A stretch of 51,879 bases of DNA from Actinomyces dentalis DSM 19115 (GCF_000429225.1 NZ_AUBL01000031.1:1-51879), one strand, 5' to 3'. Counted from the first letter of the stretch, positions 34,764-43,133 are shown. Numbers and translations: made by a program. The notes: generated by a model not told the origin, from the letters alone.

Positions 34764-35740
34764 GGGCGCGCCCCCGGAACGGGAGTGCCCGACAGGACCT
34801 CGCGTACGACGTCGGCGCCGGTGACGGAGGTCATCCACAGTTCGGGCCTGATGGAGATGCGATGCGCCAGTGCGGGGGCGGCGACCGCCTTGACGTCCTC
34901 GGGGGCGATGTAGTCGCGGCCCCGGATGACGGCCAGCGCCCGGGCGAGCAGGACGAGGGCGAGCGAGCCCCGGGGGGAGGCCCCCAGGCGCACCGCCCGG
35001 TGACCGCGGGTCGCCGCCGCCAGGGCCACGCAGTAGCGGCCGACGGACGGATCGACGCGCACCGTCTCGACGGCCTCCTGCGCGGCGAGCAGGTCGGCGG
35101 CGTCGGCGGCCCGGGGCACCGTCTGCTCCTCCCGACGGCGGGCGATGCGCCGGTCCAGGACGGACCACTCCTCCTCGGCGTCGGGGTAGCCGAAGGACAG
35201 CCGCGCGAGGAAGCGGTCGAGTTGGGCCTCGGGCAGCTGGTAGGTGCCCTCGTGCTCGACGGGGTTCGCCGTGGCGATGACGTGGAAGGGGCGGGCCAGG
35301 GGGAAGGTCGTGCCCTCGACGGTGATCTGCCCCTCCTGCATCGCCTCCAGGAGCGCGGCCTGGGTCTTGGGCGGGGTCCGGTTGACCTCGTCGGCCAGCA
35401 GCAGGTTGGTGAACAGCGGCCCCTCGCGGAAGCTGAACTCCTGGCGGCGCGGGTCGAAGAGGAAGGAGCCGGTCAGGTCGCCGGGGAGCAGGTCCGGCGT
35501 GAACTGGGCCCGGGTGAATTCGAGGCCGAGCGCCTGCGCGAAGGAGCGGGCGGCCAGGGTCTTGCCCAGCCCGGGGAAGTCCTCCAGGAGGACGTGGCCG
35601 CCGGCCAGGACGGCGGCGAGCACGAGTTCGAGCTCCTCGCGCTTGCCCACGACCGCCCGCTCCACGGAGGCCAGGACCTCCCGTGACAGGGCCGTCGCCC
35701 GCGCGATACCGGGGTCGGGGGTGCGGACGGTGGTGTTCAT
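34760..35740 (-). CDS. moxR: MoxR-family AAA+ ATPase
   Basis: A 326-residue AAA+ chaperone ATPase, normal length. Walker A is EDFPGLGKT near residue 55, Walker B is LLLADEVNRTPPKTQAALLEAMQE, sensor 1 is VIATANPVEHEGTYQLPEAQLDRF, and sensor 2 falls in LGASPRGSLALVLLARA. It is expected to remodel a partner built from the adjacent DUF58 and DUF4129 proteins. Start ATG 35740 follows the preceding stop by 2 nt. Confidence 0.93.
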   Translation of the reverse strand: MNTTVRTPDPGIARATALSREVLASVERAVVGKREELELVLAAVLAGGHVLLEDFPGLGKTLAARSFAQALGLEFTRAQFTPDLLPGDLTGSFLFDPRRQEFSFREGPLFTNLLLADEVNRTPPKTQAALLEAMQEGQITVEGTTFPLARPFHVIATANPVEHEGTYQLPEAQLDRFLARLSFGYPDAEEEWSVLDRRIARRREEQTVPRAADAADLLAAQEAVETVRVDPSVGRYCVALAAATRGHRAVRLGASPRGSLALVLLARALAVIRGRDYIAPEDVKAVAAPALAHRISIRPELWMTSVTGADVVREVLSGTPVPGARP

Positions 35741-35742
35741 GC

Positions 35743-36246
35743 TCACAACTCGTGGATCCTCTCGATCAGGGTGCTGAGTTCTTCCGCGCTGCGCGGGGCC
35801 GGCGCGGTGGCGGCGACGACGCCCCACAGCTCCTCGCCCAGGATCCTCCTGGCCTCATCGGGCCGGGCGGACGCGTCGACACCGCGCCGGCCCCGCAGCC
35901 GGTCCACGATGAGCCCGGCGAGGTGGGGGCGCGCGCGCCCCTCCCATTCCCATGCGCGGAGATCGAAGTCGGAGCCGTAGCCAGGATCGATGCAGGCGCC
36001 GAGCATGCGCGACAGATCGCGCAGACGCCGGTCGAGGGGGAGGGACGAGGGGCCGGGCCGCGGCCCGTCGCGGAAGGCGGCGCCGCACACCCCCCGGTGG
36101 CTCAGCGCCGCGTACTCGAGGAAGAGCACGGTCGCGGACATCGGGACGGCGATGTGGATGCGCGGCTCGATGAGCCACACCAGGAGCACCACCACCCAGA
36201 TGACGGCGGTGAGGGCGAAGGCGCCCTGACGGGACATCGGTCTCAC
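35743..36246 (-). CDS. Small membrane protein in the MoxR/DUF58 operon
   Basis: A 167-residue protein with two hydrophobic segments close together at residues 8-50 (ALTAVIWVVVLLVWLIE and VPMSATVLFLEYAAL), then a soluble helical domain. No family recognised. The GTG at 36246 overlaps the DUF4129 stop (GTGA); ATG 36237 is an alternative. Its place between DUF4129 and moxR suggests it belongs to the same complex. Confidence 0.7.
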   Translation of the reverse strand: MRPMSRQGAFALTAVIWVVVLLVWLIEPRIHIAVPMSATVLFLEYAALSHRGVCGAAFRDGPRPGPSSLPLDRRLRDLSRMLGACIDPGYGSDFDLRAWEWEGRARPHLAGLIVDRLRGRRGVDASARPDEARRILGEELWGVVAATAPAPRSAEELSTLIERIHEL

Positions 36247-37223
36247 GACTCAGCCCCCCGCCCCCGCGCCCCGAGCGCGGCGTGGACGGCGTCGAGGTCG
36301 CCCGCGGCGCGCTCGCGCAGCGCCTCGGTCAGCTCATGCGTCGAGAAGCGGGCCTCGCGGAACAGCGCGGCGAGGTCCGTCAGGGCCGCGGCCGGCACCT
36401 CCCGGTCGTCGAGCACCCGCACGACCAGCTCGGAGGAGGTCTCGCTGGGGCGCCGGGGGACTCCCGCCGCCGCGACGAGCCGCTCCAGATCGAGCCACGT
36501 GGCGATAATGGCCTCGCGCGGCGAGCCCTCACGCAGCATCCGCGCCTGACGGGCCGCCCGTCGATCGGTGAGCAGCGCCCGGTCGGGGGCCTCCCGGGCG
36601 GACTCGGGGGGCGCCGCGCGCCGCCGCCGGCGGTTCACGCGGATCGCGAGCACGACGACGGCCAGGAGCAGCGTCAGGGCGATGCCTCCGAGAACCCACC
36701 ACACCCTCGCGAGGTCGGCGGCCTGGGTCTCCTCGGCGTCCTCGGTTGTGTCTTCGGCTGCGGCCCGGGTCGCGGCCCCGGTGTCCTCGGCCGTGTCATC
36801 GGTCGCGCCCCGGGCGCCCTCGGCGCCCCCGGCCGTGTTGCCGGCTGCGCCCGGGGCCGCGTTCTCGGCGCCCCGGGCATCCTCGGCCGCGCCTCCGGCG
36901 CTCCCGGCTGCGCCCCGGGCGCCCCCGGCGTCATCGGTCGCACTGCCCCGGGTCGCGTTGCCGGTCGCGCCCCGGGTCGCACTGCCCCGGGCCGTGTTGC
37001 CCCGGGCTGCGTTCCTGGTCGCGCCCCGGGCGGCCGGCGGAGGCGGGCGCCCGGGGCCCAGCGGGTCGGTCGTCGGGTCGGACCAGTACCCGCTCTCCGA
37101 GGACGGGTACCAGGCGTCCAGCAGGTCGGTCGTGCCCAGGGAGGCCCACGCGACGAGGCCGAGCCCGATCGCGAACGCGACGACGACGAGCGCGCGGACG
37201 CCGGGGCTGCGGAGCGGACGCAT
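36243..37223 (-). CDS. DUF4129 domain membrane protein
   Basis: A 326-residue protein with one N-terminal helix, a second helix near residue 190 (VWWVLGGIALTLLLAVVVLAI) and a C-terminal cytoplasmic DUF4129 region (SPREAIIATWLDLERLVAAAG, RRPSETSSELVVRVL, LFREARFSTHELTEAL). Between the helices lies an Ala/Gly/Thr-rich linker of about 120 residues built from imperfect repeats such as ARGATGNATRGSA. ATG 37223 was chosen because AGGAGG lies 6 nt upstream. It is the first gene of the five-gene operon 37223-32776. Confidence 0.82.
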   Translation of the reverse strand: MRPLRSPGVRALVVVAFAIGLGLVAWASLGTTDLLDAWYPSSESGYWSDPTTDPLGPGRPPPPAARGATRNAARGNTARGSATRGATGNATRGSATDDAGGARGAAGSAGGAAEDARGAENAAPGAAGNTAGGAEGARGATDDTAEDTGAATRAAAEDTTEDAEETQAADLARVWWVLGGIALTLLLAVVVLAIRVNRRRRRAAPPESAREAPDRALLTDRRAARQARMLREGSPREAIIATWLDLERLVAAAGVPRRPSETSSELVVRVLDDREVPAAALTDLAALFREARFSTHELTEALRERAAGDLDAVHAALGARGRGAES

Positions 37224-37423
37224 GCTCAACCTCCTCGTCGTGCGGCGCGCCTCGCGGCGCGCCCGTCGGTCGTCTCGTGTCGTCGGCCCTGCCCGCACCA
37301 TAGTCGGATTCTCCCCGGCGCCGGAGGGCGGTCCGCATGGCGGTGGGACGGGCCCCGGAGGAGTCGGCCGCGTCCCTCGCCCTCTGCTGCACGGTTGAAA
37401 CAGGCGCAGCGGAGGACGAAGAG

Positions 37424-37445
37424 GCGCGGCGGTGCGCCGCCGCGC
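37424..37445 (-). terminator. Hairpin downstream of the GntR gene
   Basis: GCGCGGCGG, 4-nt loop, CCGCCGCGC: a perfect 9-bp stem 39 bp beyond the GntR stop codon, ahead of the next operon. Confidence 0.5.
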
Positions 37446-37483
37446 GTGCCGGGCGGAAGCGTCCGACTGGGCCGCCCCGGCCG

Positions 37484-37873
37484 TCAGCCGCACCGAGTAG
37501 GCCGCCCGAGTTCCCGCTCGACGCAGTCGGCGATCTCGGCGTCGGAGAACCCCAGGGCGCGCGCCCGCCCCACCGCCCCGCCCACCACGTGCGCCAGGAG
37601 GTCCGGCCGTTCGGACGCCGACGTCGGCCACCTCGGCGCCACCCGGGTGCCCGCCCCGCGCCGGGTGACCAGGAGGCCGGCGGTCTCCAGCTCCTTGTAG
37701 GCGCGGGCCACGGTGCCGGGGGCGACGCGCAGGTCGCCGGCCAGCTGTCTGACCGCGGGGAGCCTCTGGCCGCCGGCCAGGGCCCCGGAGACGATGAGTT
37801 CGGCGACCCGGGAGCGGATCTGCTCGAAGGGCGGGACGGGGGAGGCGGTGTCGAGGCTGACGAAACCGTTCAC
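37484..37873 (-). CDS. GntR-family regulator, YtrA subfamily
   Basis: A 129-residue repressor with an N-terminal winged helix (PPFEQIRSRVAELIVSGALAGGQRLPAVRQLAGDLRVAPGTVARAYKEL is typical GntR) and only a short helical tail, as in the YtrA subfamily, so it has no large effector domain. The GTG start at 37873 overlaps the upstream membrane-protein stop by 4 nt. The operator TTGTACC-N8-GGTACAA in front of that gene fits the YtrA-type operator style, so autoregulation of the two-gene operon is likely. Confidence 0.85.
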   Translation of the reverse strand: MNGFVSLDTASPVPPFEQIRSRVAELIVSGALAGGQRLPAVRQLAGDLRVAPGTVARAYKELETAGLLVTRRGAGTRVAPRWPTSASERPDLLAHVVGGAVGRARALGFSDAEIADCVERELGRPTRCG

Positions 37874-38829
37874 GCGGGCCCCTCGGACGGCGTCGTATCG
37901 ACGGCGGGCGGGCGGGGCGATGAGAGCACGGAGGGGCGTCGGATGAGCAGGATGACGCCCGTGGCCATGCACGTGAGGGCGACGAGCACGGCCAGGCCCC
38001 CGAGCGCTCCGCGCAGGTAGTCCCACTGCGCCACCTCCCAGGTCGCGGCCTCGATCATGGAGGTGCCGAACCGGGGCATGGGCAGGGCCAGGGAGACGAG
38101 GAGGAACCCGACGATCCCCTCGGCGGACCGGCGGCGCAGCACGACGTCGAGATGCTCGCCCGATGAGGTGCTCACCTGCTCGCGGGCGGCCACCGACCAC
38201 AGGCCCGCGGCGGTCAGGGCGAGCTGCACAGCGAGCGGGACGAGGACGGGGATGACGTAGAAGCTGCCGGGCCACGGGTAGAAGACCGATCGGATGATCT
38301 CGCCGTCGGGGGTGGTCGAGACGCCCTCGAGGTAGGAGCTCGCCGGAAGGTGGACGGCGACGGGCCCCTGCGACTCGATGTGGGCGACGGGCGAGGCCGT
38401 CGGGATGCCCAGGGCGAAGAGGCCGAGGACGGTCACGAGTCCCAGGGGGATGAGCGCCGCCGCCCGTCGCGGCAGGTAGTCGCGGATCCTGCGCGGCGTC
38501 AGCGCCGCCGTGCGCGTCGTCGTGGTGATGACGGGGCTGCGCCTCTCGCCGAGCACGAGCACGGCCAGCCCCACCAGCCCGAAGACCCCGGGTGTCGCCG
38601 GGATCCCCATGAGGTGGGTGATCGCGGCGGAGGCGAAGGCGACGAGGACCGCCGTTGAGCGGAGCCACCGGGAGTGGCGGTCCGCGTTGCGCAGAGGGCC
38701 GCGCAGGGCCTCGGGCACCGACGCGAGGTCGGGGCCGGGGCGGGAGGACAGGCGGACGGCGCCGAGGGGCAGGGCGAGGATGAGTGCGGCGAAGGCGAGG
38801 ATGAGCGCGAGTGCGGGCACGGGGGTCAT
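37870..38829 (-). CDS. Multi-pass membrane protein co-transcribed with GntR
   Basis: A 319-residue protein with about six to seven hydrophobic segments (ALALILAFAALILALPLG, AVLVAFASAAITHLMG, LIPLGLVTVLGLFALGI, VIPVLVPLAVQLALTA, LGGLAVLVALTCMATGVILLI). An external loop of about 50 residues holds SSYLEGVSTTPDGEIIRSVFYPWPGSFYV. It resembles DUF1648-type partners of YtrA regulators in arrangement, but I cannot assign the family firmly. ATG 38829 has GAGAGG 5 nt upstream. The operon appears to be repressed by its own second gene. Confidence 0.7.
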   Translation of the reverse strand: MTPVPALALILAFAALILALPLGAVRLSSRPGPDLASVPEALRGPLRNADRHSRWLRSTAVLVAFASAAITHLMGIPATPGVFGLVGLAVLVLGERRSPVITTTTRTAALTPRRIRDYLPRRAAALIPLGLVTVLGLFALGIPTASPVAHIESQGPVAVHLPASSYLEGVSTTPDGEIIRSVFYPWPGSFYVIPVLVPLAVQLALTAAGLWSVAAREQVSTSSGEHLDVVLRRRSAEGIVGFLLVSLALPMPRFGTSMIEAATWEVAQWDYLRGALGGLAVLVALTCMATGVILLIRRPSVLSSPRPPAVDTTPSEGPA

Positions 38830-38840
38830 GAGAGCCTCTC

Positions 38841-38890
38841 TTGTACCGACGACATGGTACAAACATGCCATCCGCGGTCTTTTGTGTCAA
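38841..38890 (-). promoter_or_regulatory. Promoter and GntR operator of the membrane protein/GntR operon
   Basis: On the minus strand TTGACA (38885-38890) and CATGTT (38862-38867) are 17 bp apart. The perfect inverted repeat TTGTACC-N8-GGTACAA spans 38841-38862 at the start of transcription. A further half-site, TTGGTACAAG, lies at about 38895-38904, upstream of the -35. Confidence 0.7.
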
Positions 38891-38934
38891 GCAGTTGGTA
38901 CAAGATGGAAGGGTGGTTGCGGGGGCGGGCCGGA

Positions 38935-39064
38935 AAAAGGTGGCCGGCGCATATCTTTCGGATGCGCCGGCGCTGGTGCGCGCACGGGAAATGGCGTCAT
39001 TGCACCACTTCAGGACGGGAGGGCCGCGGGGCGGGGGGTGAAAGATATGCGCCGGCCACCTTTT
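38935..39064. repeat. 130-bp MITE/REPIN-like element, copy 2
   Basis: Same 130-bp length and 25-bp terminal inverted repeats (38935-38959 and 39040-39064) as copy 1, with the same core ATGGCGTCATTGCACCA. Internal sequence differs at many positions while the ends are conserved. Bases 39065-39236 show no gene; they contain inverted CGCTCGCGG / CCGCGGGCG words resembling those near 51.7 kb. Confidence 0.85.
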
Positions 39065-39236
39065 GAGTCGTCGGACCGCCCGCCACCGGCCCACCCGCGC
39101 TCGCGGCGGGACGGATGGGCCGTCGTGCTCGCGCCGCCGCCCGCGGCGGATTCACCTGCGCTCGCGGCAGACGGAAAGGGGCGTAGCAGAACCCCGCGGC
39201 CTGCGTTGTGCCGGGCACGGGCGCGGGCCCCGCTCT

Positions 39237-40295
39237 TCAGGCCGTGAAGAACCCGCCCGGCAGGCCGCGGGAGACGGCGGCCGACCCGTCGGCGCGCAGC
39301 AGCGCGAATTCGTAGGCGAAACCGGCTTTCGCCAGCGCCTGCGGCTCGGCGAGGAACAGGGCCGTGGCCAGGGCGTCGGCGCTCATGCAGTCCCCGGCCA
39401 CCGCCCAGGACGCGATCACGGCCCGCGCCCCGTCCACCGGCAGCCCGGTGACGGCGTCGAGCAGGTGGTGCAGGCCCTCCCCCCAGGCGCGCCGGGCGGT
39501 GCCCGAGGCGCACAGGGCGCCGCGCGCGAGCTCGACGACGCCCACGACCCGCGGGTCCTCCTCGGTCGAGCCGGGCTCCTCCAGCCCCAGGCGCAGCGGC
39601 TCGGCGCAGCGCACGAGCAGGTCGCCGGAGGCGTCGACGAGGTACTCCTCGACGCCCTCCTCCTCCAGCCAGGCGCCCATCCGGTCCGCCAGGAGCCCCT
39701 TGCCGGCGGCGCCGACGTCGATGAGGGCCGCCCGGTCCAGGCGCAGCCGGTCGCCCTCGTGGGTCGCCAGTTCGGCCCAGGTGCCGCGCCCGCCCGCCGC
39801 CCCCAGGCGCCGGACGGCGCTGGCGCGCACGACGAAGGAGTAGCGCGGGTCGTAGCCCAGTTCGACCAGGTCCGCCCCGACGAGCGGGTCGAGTCTGCCC
39901 CCGGTGGCCCGGTGCAGGGCGTCGTAGAGGTCGAGGAGCCGCCCCGATCCGTCCGGCAGGTCCAGGACGACGGCGCCGTCGTCGTCGGACGGCAGGGCGC
40001 CGGCGGCGGCGCGGCTGACCAGGGAGTCGGGGCGGAATCGCGACCAGACCCCCTCGAAGGCGTTGATGCGTTCGCCGATCAGGCGGCGCAGGCCCTCCGG
40101 GAGTGGGCGCCGGGTGGACACGGCCCATCGGCAGCCGGTGGCCGTGAAGGCCCACCGGTGGGCCAGCGGCGACCGGTCGACCGGTGACGAGGAGTGGGCC
40201 GGCGACGACCGGTCGACCGGCGATGGGCCGGCTGCCGGCGGCGGCAGGCCTGCCAACGGCGACCGGCGGGCGGGGCGATTGAGACGGGACGTCAT
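39237..40295 (-). CDS. apbE: FAD:protein FMN transferase (ApbE family)
   Basis: A 352-residue flavin transferase that attaches FMN covalently to a Thr/Ser of target proteins. Family motifs are FTATGCRWAV (canonical AMGT region), LDPLVGADLVELGYDP, DVGAAGKGLLADRM, VDASGDLLVR, HHLLDAVTGLPV and the metal-binding SADALATALFLAEP near the C-terminus. No clear signal peptide or lipobox is seen; the first 45 residues are low-complexity with the unit SPVDRSSPAHS partly duplicated. ATG 40295 has AAAGG upstream. It is divergent from the iron-uptake operon whose last gene encodes a probable flavinylation target, so that protein is its likely substrate. Confidence 0.9.
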   Translation of the reverse strand: MTSRLNRPARRSPLAGLPPPAAGPSPVDRSSPAHSSSPVDRSPLAHRWAFTATGCRWAVSTRRPLPEGLRRLIGERINAFEGVWSRFRPDSLVSRAAAGALPSDDDGAVVLDLPDGSGRLLDLYDALHRATGGRLDPLVGADLVELGYDPRYSFVVRASAVRRLGAAGGRGTWAELATHEGDRLRLDRAALIDVGAAGKGLLADRMGAWLEEEGVEEYLVDASGDLLVRCAEPLRLGLEEPGSTEEDPRVVGVVELARGALCASGTARRAWGEGLHHLLDAVTGLPVDGARAVIASWAVAGDCMSADALATALFLAEPQALAKAGFAYEFALLRADGSAAVSRGLPGGFFTA

Positions 40296-40305
40296 TATCA
40301 GACCT

Positions 40306-40361
40306 TTGACTCATAGGAACACGTCAGCCTAGGCTGTTCATCGCAGGTCAGCCTTACCTAC
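40306..40361 (+). promoter_or_regulatory. Iron operon promoter with DtxR/IdeR box
   Basis: TTGACT (40306-40311), 18-bp spacer, TAGGCT (40330-40335). A 19-bp near-palindrome GCAGGTCAGCCTTACCTAC at 40343-40361 covers the expected transcription start. It matches the DtxR/IdeR consensus TTAGGTTAGSCTAACCTAA at about 14 of 19 positions. CAGCCTAGGCTG (40325-40336) is a second perfect palindrome over the -10. Iron-loaded DtxR would repress the FTR1 operon and could also affect apbE, whose candidate -10 (TATGAG, 40311-40316 minus) is adjacent. Confidence 0.75.
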
Positions 40362-40405
40362 TGACTGCGATCTTCATCCGTGTCGTGCGAAGGATCAATG
40401 GCCGC

Positions 40406-42310
40406 ATGCCCTCATCGCCCACCGCAGCCCCACCCGACCGGTCGCTCACCGCAGGCCCGCCGCCCCGACGGGTCGGCCGCACCGCCCTCGGGGCCCTGAC
40501 CGCGCTGCTCCTGCTCATCGGGATCCTCGGTCCGAGCGGACCGCACCCGAACGCCTCGGCCGACGACGCCGACACGGACTTCGACACGTGGACCCAGGTG
40601 GCCCAGAACATCGGCACCGAGCTCAACGAGGCGGTGACCACCTACACCGGCGGCAACACCACCGGCGCGGCCTCCGCCTTCCAGCGGGCCTACAACTCCG
40701 GCTACGTGGCCTCCAATATGCAGCTGGTCACCATCGACCGCCTCGGCCAGAACGTCGCCACCACCGAGCAGCAGGCCTTCGAGGCCCTGCGCAAGGCCTC
40801 CTACACGGCCGGCAACGACGAGACCATCACGGCCGACGCCGCCTCGCTGTCGTCGGCCCTCCTGGCGGACGCGGGCAGGCTCGACGCCCTGTCTGACCTG
40901 CCCGGCCCGCGCGACTACGCCGCCCAGCGATCCTCGACCATCGCCACCGAGCGCGCCTCGCTCCAGGCCAGCAGGACGCAGGTCAACGAGGGCCGCGGCG
41001 AGCGGACCTGGACCGAGGTCGCCGCGGAGATGACGGCCCTCATCAACTCCGGGGTCGACAAGGCCGCCAACGGCGACGGCGACGGCGGGGCCGACGACGT
41101 CAACAAGGCCTACTACGGGTACTACGAGAAGCTCGGCTTCGAGAAGACCGTCATGTCCGCGATCTCCGGGGACCGCGTCTCCGTGGTGGAGAACCAGTTC
41201 AAGGTGGTCCGCAAGGCCATGGTCTCCGGCGCCTCCGCCTCCGAGGTCCGCTCCGCCGCCGACACCCTCATCTCCTACATCCAGGAGGACGCCGCGACGC
41301 TCGACGGCGGCGCCGCCCAGAGCATCAGCCCGATCAAGGCCTTCTTCACCGGATCCTTCGGGCAGGCCCTCATCATCCTCCTGCGCGAGGGGCTCGAGGC
41401 GATCCTCGTGGTCGCCGCGATCATCGCCTACCTCATCAAGGCCGGCATGAAGGACCGCGTCAAGCACATCTACGCCGGCATCGTCCTGGGACTGGTCGGC
41501 TCCGGCATCGTCGCCGTGCTCTTCGCCTTCCTGTACAACTCCGCCTCCGCCCACCAGGAGATCCTCGAGGGCGTCGTCGCCCTCGTCGCCATGGGGATGC
41601 TCCTGTTCACCTCCAACTGGATGCTGTCGAAGTCCTCCGTGGAGTCCTGGAACCGCTACATCAAGGACCGCACCGAGGCCTCCATCTCCGACGGCGGCTT
41701 CTGGGCCCTGGCCTCCCTGTCCTTCCTGGCCGTGTTCCGCGAGGGCGCGGAGACCGTCATGTTCTACGAGGCCCTGTTCACCATGGACCCCGGCGGAAAG
41801 GCCTCCATCTGGCAGGGCTTCGCGGTCGGCGTCGTGCTGCTCGTGGCCATCTTCCTGCTCATCCGCTTCACCAGCGTCAAGATCCCGCTGCGCCCCTTCT
41901 TCGCCGTCACCAGCTTCCTCATGGCCGTGCTCGTGGTCATCTTCGCCGGCGGCGGCGCCCACGCCCTGTACGAGGGCGACCTCATCCCCGGCACCTACGT
42001 GCCCGGCTGGCCCACCTACGACTACCTGGGCATCTACCCCTACAAGCAGACCCTGGGCTTCCAGGCCTTCATGCTCCTCGTCGTCATCGTCCTGTCCGTC
42101 GCCTCCGTGCTGCACCGGCGCCGCAGGGCCGCAGTCGCCGCCGCGGCCGACGCCGGGTCCGACGACGTCAAGTCCTCCGACGACTCCTCTGCGATTGAAT
42201 CCGACGCGTCCGACGACGCCGCCGCGACCGAGTCCGCCGACGCCGTCGCCGGGTCCGACGCCGAGTCCGCCGACGACGCCGAGTCCGCCCCCAAGTCCAC
42301 CACCGAATGA
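40406..42310 (+). CDS. efeU: FTR1-family iron permease
   Basis: A 634-residue iron permease. A signal/anchor helix (about residues 25-45) precedes a 270-residue extracytoplasmic helical domain. Seven or so membrane helices follow from about residue 315. The two iron-binding REGxE motifs are both present: LLREGLEAILVV (Arg327) and VFREGAETVMFYEAL (Arg445). The last 55 residues are acidic, Asp/Ser/Ala-rich and cytoplasmic or flexible. Start ATG 40406 has GAAGGA 11 nt upstream; GTG 40385 is an alternative. First gene of an operon with P19 and DUF2318, as in Campylobacter and Bifidobacterium iron loci. The operon is probably repressed by DtxR under iron sufficiency. Confidence 0.93.
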   Translation: MPSSPTAAPPDRSLTAGPPPRRVGRTALGALTALLLLIGILGPSGPHPNASADDADTDFDTWTQVAQNIGTELNEAVTTYTGGNTTGAASAFQRAYNSGYVASNMQLVTIDRLGQNVATTEQQAFEALRKASYTAGNDETITADAASLSSALLADAGRLDALSDLPGPRDYAAQRSSTIATERASLQASRTQVNEGRGERTWTEVAAEMTALINSGVDKAANGDGDGGADDVNKAYYGYYEKLGFEKTVMSAISGDRVSVVENQFKVVRKAMVSGASASEVRSAADTLISYIQEDAATLDGGAAQSISPIKAFFTGSFGQALIILLREGLEAILVVAAIIAYLIKAGMKDRVKHIYAGIVLGLVGSGIVAVLFAFLYNSASAHQEILEGVVALVAMGMLLFTSNWMLSKSSVESWNRYIKDRTEASISDGGFWALASLSFLAVFREGAETVMFYEALFTMDPGGKASIWQGFAVGVVLLVAIFLLIRFTSVKIPLRPFFAVTSFLMAVLVVIFAGGGAHALYEGDLIPGTYVPGWPTYDYLGIYPYKQTLGFQAFMLLVVIVLSVASVLHRRRRAAVAAAADAGSDDVKSSDDSSAIESDASDDAAATESADAVAGSDAESADDAESAPKSTTE

Positions 42311-42350
42311 CCGCCTCGCTTCGAGGACCGCTCAACTGAAAAGGAAGCCC

Positions 42351-43022
42351 ATGCGCTCTGTCAAACTCGTCTCCGCCGTCGCGGCCCTGGCCCTGGTCGG
42401 CACCCTCGGCCTGGCCGGCTGCGGGTCCAAGAACGACTCCAACGCCAGTGGCGGCAAGGGCGGTGCCGCCACCGCTGCCGCCGCCACCGACACGGCCAGT
42501 GAGTCCGCCTCGGTCGAGGCCACCAACGACTCCGGCGGCAACGCCGGCTTCGAGGAGTACCCCATCGGCAGTGACAAGGAGGCCGAGGGGCAGATCAATG
42601 TCGCCCTCGTCTACTTCCAGCCCGTCGATATGGAGCCCGCCGGCGCCGCCGGCCTCAAGGCCTCCGAGTCCTCCTTCCACATGGAGGTCGACGTCTCCGG
42701 ACTCAAGGACAACACCCTGGGCTACGGCGCGGGCGACTTCGTCCCCGGTCTGACCGTCGACTACAAGATCGCCCTCAAGGACGGCTCCGGCACCCCCGTC
42801 ACGGGCACCTTCATGCAGATGAACGCCTCCGACGGACCGCACTACGGCGCCAACATCAAGCTGGACCAGGCCGGGCAGTACACCGTCACCATCACCATCC
42901 ACAGCCCCGAGGAGAACGGCTGGGTCCTCCACGTCGACCCCGAGACGGGCGTCAAGGGCCGGTTCTGGACCCAGCCCATCGAGCTGCAGTGGGACTGGGA
43001 CTACACGCCCCAGGAGTGGTGA
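42351..43022 (+). CDS. P19/Tp34-type periplasmic iron-binding lipoprotein
   Basis: A 223-residue lipoprotein (lipobox LAGC, Cys24) of the P19/Tp34 family (PF10634), which hands iron to FTR1-type permeases. A Ser/Ala/Thr linker runs to about residue 65, then the beta-sandwich begins with FEEYPIG. Probable metal ligands by family comparison are the Glu of EEYP, Met in PVDMEP, His in SSFHMEVDVSG and His in DGPHYGANIKL. ATG 42351 has AAGGAAG upstream, 40 bp after efeU. A strong hairpin follows it (43058). Confidence 0.92.
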   Translation: MRSVKLVSAVAALALVGTLGLAGCGSKNDSNASGGKGGAATAAAATDTASESASVEATNDSGGNAGFEEYPIGSDKEAEGQINVALVYFQPVDMEPAGAAGLKASESSFHMEVDVSGLKDNTLGYGAGDFVPGLTVDYKIALKDGSGTPVTGTFMQMNASDGPHYGANIKLDQAGQYTVTITIHSPEENGWVLHVDPETGVKGRFWTQPIELQWDWDYTPQEW

Positions 43023-43057
43023 GCCGCCCGCAGACCCGCTGAGGCCGGCCCCGTAAG

Positions 43058-43100
43058 ATCTGCCGCGGCGGCGCGCGACCGATGCGCCGCCGCGGCAGAT
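43058..43100 (+). terminator. Strong intercistronic hairpin in the iron operon
   Basis: ATCTGCCGCGGCGGCGC, 9-nt loop, and its exact complement: a perfect 17-bp stem in the 111-bp gap after the P19 gene. No U-tract follows. It probably lowers expression of, or separates, the downstream DUF2318/ABC part from efeU-P19, by partial termination or mRNA protection. Confidence 0.65.
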
Positions 43101-43133
43101 TCCAGCGCTCAAGGAAGGACAAGTAAGGACCAC

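Noticed and set aside
32335..39064. Short open frames inside the 130-bp elements as conserved small proteins
   Set aside because: All six frames are open only because of composition; conservation is strongest in the terminal repeats, not in codon-like fashion.
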